This document shows positions 63,642-64,000 of a DNA stretch of 64,000 bases, piece by piece. The stretch is from Nocardioides sp. YR527. GTDB lineage: Bacteria; Actinomycetota; Actinomycetes; Propionibacteriales; Nocardioidaceae. The notes beneath the pieces were generated by a model. The model searched no databases. It had not been told where the DNA came from and worked only from the letters and a program-made list of their open reading frames with translations. The position numbers were made by a program, and so were the translations under genes. How positions within the stretch are numbered: the stretch's first letter is position 1; every line of letters begins with the position of its first letter. The stretch is from assembly GCF_900101045.1 (NCBI RefSeq), contig NZ_FNFN01000007.1, forward strand, positions 62,001 to 126,000. The letters are read 5' to 3'.

Positions 63642-64000
63642 TCAGGCGGGCTTGTACTCGTGATGTGGCGTCGCGAGGTCCCAAGCAGATTCGAAGGCGT
63701 TCCGGCAGAACTCCACCAGATCGGGGTCGCGATCCAGCTGGATCTCGACTTGCTCGTCGTTGCCGCCGTGCACGTTGAACATCACGAGGTCGTCCATCAC
63801 GAAGGTGTCGTTGCCGGGGAGCGGCAGGCCGGAGACCAGCCGTCGCGGGAGCCAACGCAGCTCCTCACCGGCATCGACACCGAAGTGGCTGATGTCGAAG
63901 AGTGTTCGCTGGTACTGCGAGAGCGGCTCGGAGACGACCCGGACCCTTCGGAGCCTCAGACCCGCGGCCTTCACCGTCTCCACCTGCTTCAGCCAGGGGG
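63642..64000 (-). CDS. DUF6879-family protein (5' end outside window)
   Basis: The stop is at 63642 and the frame runs open to the right edge, so the gene is truncated by the window. The codons before the first GTG (63983) read PWLKQ, and the sequence through LRLRRVRVVSEPLSQYQRTL followed by FDISHFGVDAGEELRWLPRR is continuous with the DUF6879 consensus (about 170 residues in full), so that GTG is internal. The last part MDDLVMFNVHGG and FESAWDLATPHHEYKP is the usual C-terminus. It precedes the Scr1-type regulator by 12 nt, a typical partner arrangement in actinobacteria. Confidence 0.85.
   Translation of the reverse strand, partial: PWLKQVETVKAAGLRLRRVRVVSEPLSQYQRTLFDISHFGVDAGEELRWLPRRLVSGLPLPGNDTFVMDDLVMFNVHGGNDEQVEIQLDRDPDLVEFCRNAFESAWDLATPHHEYKPA

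Overview
The window is 64 kb of uniformly high-GC, densely coding DNA with GTG starts, many 1-4 nt gene overlaps and leaderless-type promoters (TANNNT about 7 nt before the start codon). Gene content (SPFH/NfeD pair, class I and class II fumarases, PIN-PhoH ATPase, Rv1086-like Z-prenyltransferase, Scr1-type XRE regulator with DUF6879) points to an actinobacterium, most likely Nocardioidaceae (Nocardioides-like); the genus is an inference. No tRNA, rRNA, insertion sequence, prophage or CRISPR array is visible.

Layout. 1-15.8 kb is mostly housekeeping: the end of a class I fumarase, an ABC-2 exporter with a small XRE regulator, a zinc-ribbon protein, a GNAT acetyltransferase, an SPFH-NfeD membrane pair, a spermidine-synthase-like protein, fumC, a secreted transglycosylase-like protein, PhoH, a prenyltransferase, hemolysin III, an MFS protein, an ArsR-type regulator and an amino-acid permease. 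15.8-24.2 kb holds a secreted tannase/feruloyl-esterase-like protein diverging from a complete five-gene Liv/HAAT-type ABC importer, followed by a convergent GAF-PucR regulator. 24.3-27.2 kb carries a YyaL/DUF255 protein and a small secreted, probably beta-helical protein. 27.3-37.7 kb is a galactoside-use locus: GH35 beta-galactosidase, sugar ABC importer, LacI repressor with twin palindromic operators in the divergent promoter, GH42 beta-galactosidase and GH36 alpha-galactosidase.

37.8-43 kb has a solitary amino-acid-type binding protein, a large LuxR (LAL/MalT-like) regulator and two membrane proteins. 43.0-48.5 kb is one 1837-codon gene for a single-chain, eukaryote-like acyl-CoA carboxylase (BC-BCCP-central region-CT). 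It is followed by a YezG-like immunity protein and an XRE-cupin regulator. 49.8-57.3 kb is a tightly coupled seven-gene operon read leftward: cytosine-deaminase-like amidohydrolase, NMT1/THI5-type ABC importer, FAD oxidase, creatininase-family amidohydrolase and a second amidohydrolase with substituted metal ligands. I infer a pathway for uptake and ring opening of a small N-heterocycle; it is the best candidate in the window for an undescribed system. 57.5-64 kb contains an MFS exporter, AraC, MmyB-type XRE, SDR, HAD phosphatase, TetR and, at the right edge, an Scr1-type XRE regulator with a DUF6879 protein cut by the window end.

How they work together: three loci look like self-contained uptake-plus-enzyme-plus-regulator modules (HAAT importer with esterase and PucR; galactoside importer with three glycosidases and LacI; heterocycle importer with four enzymes and XRE-cupin). 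All functional calls rest on reading the translated sequences by eye; no database search was possible.
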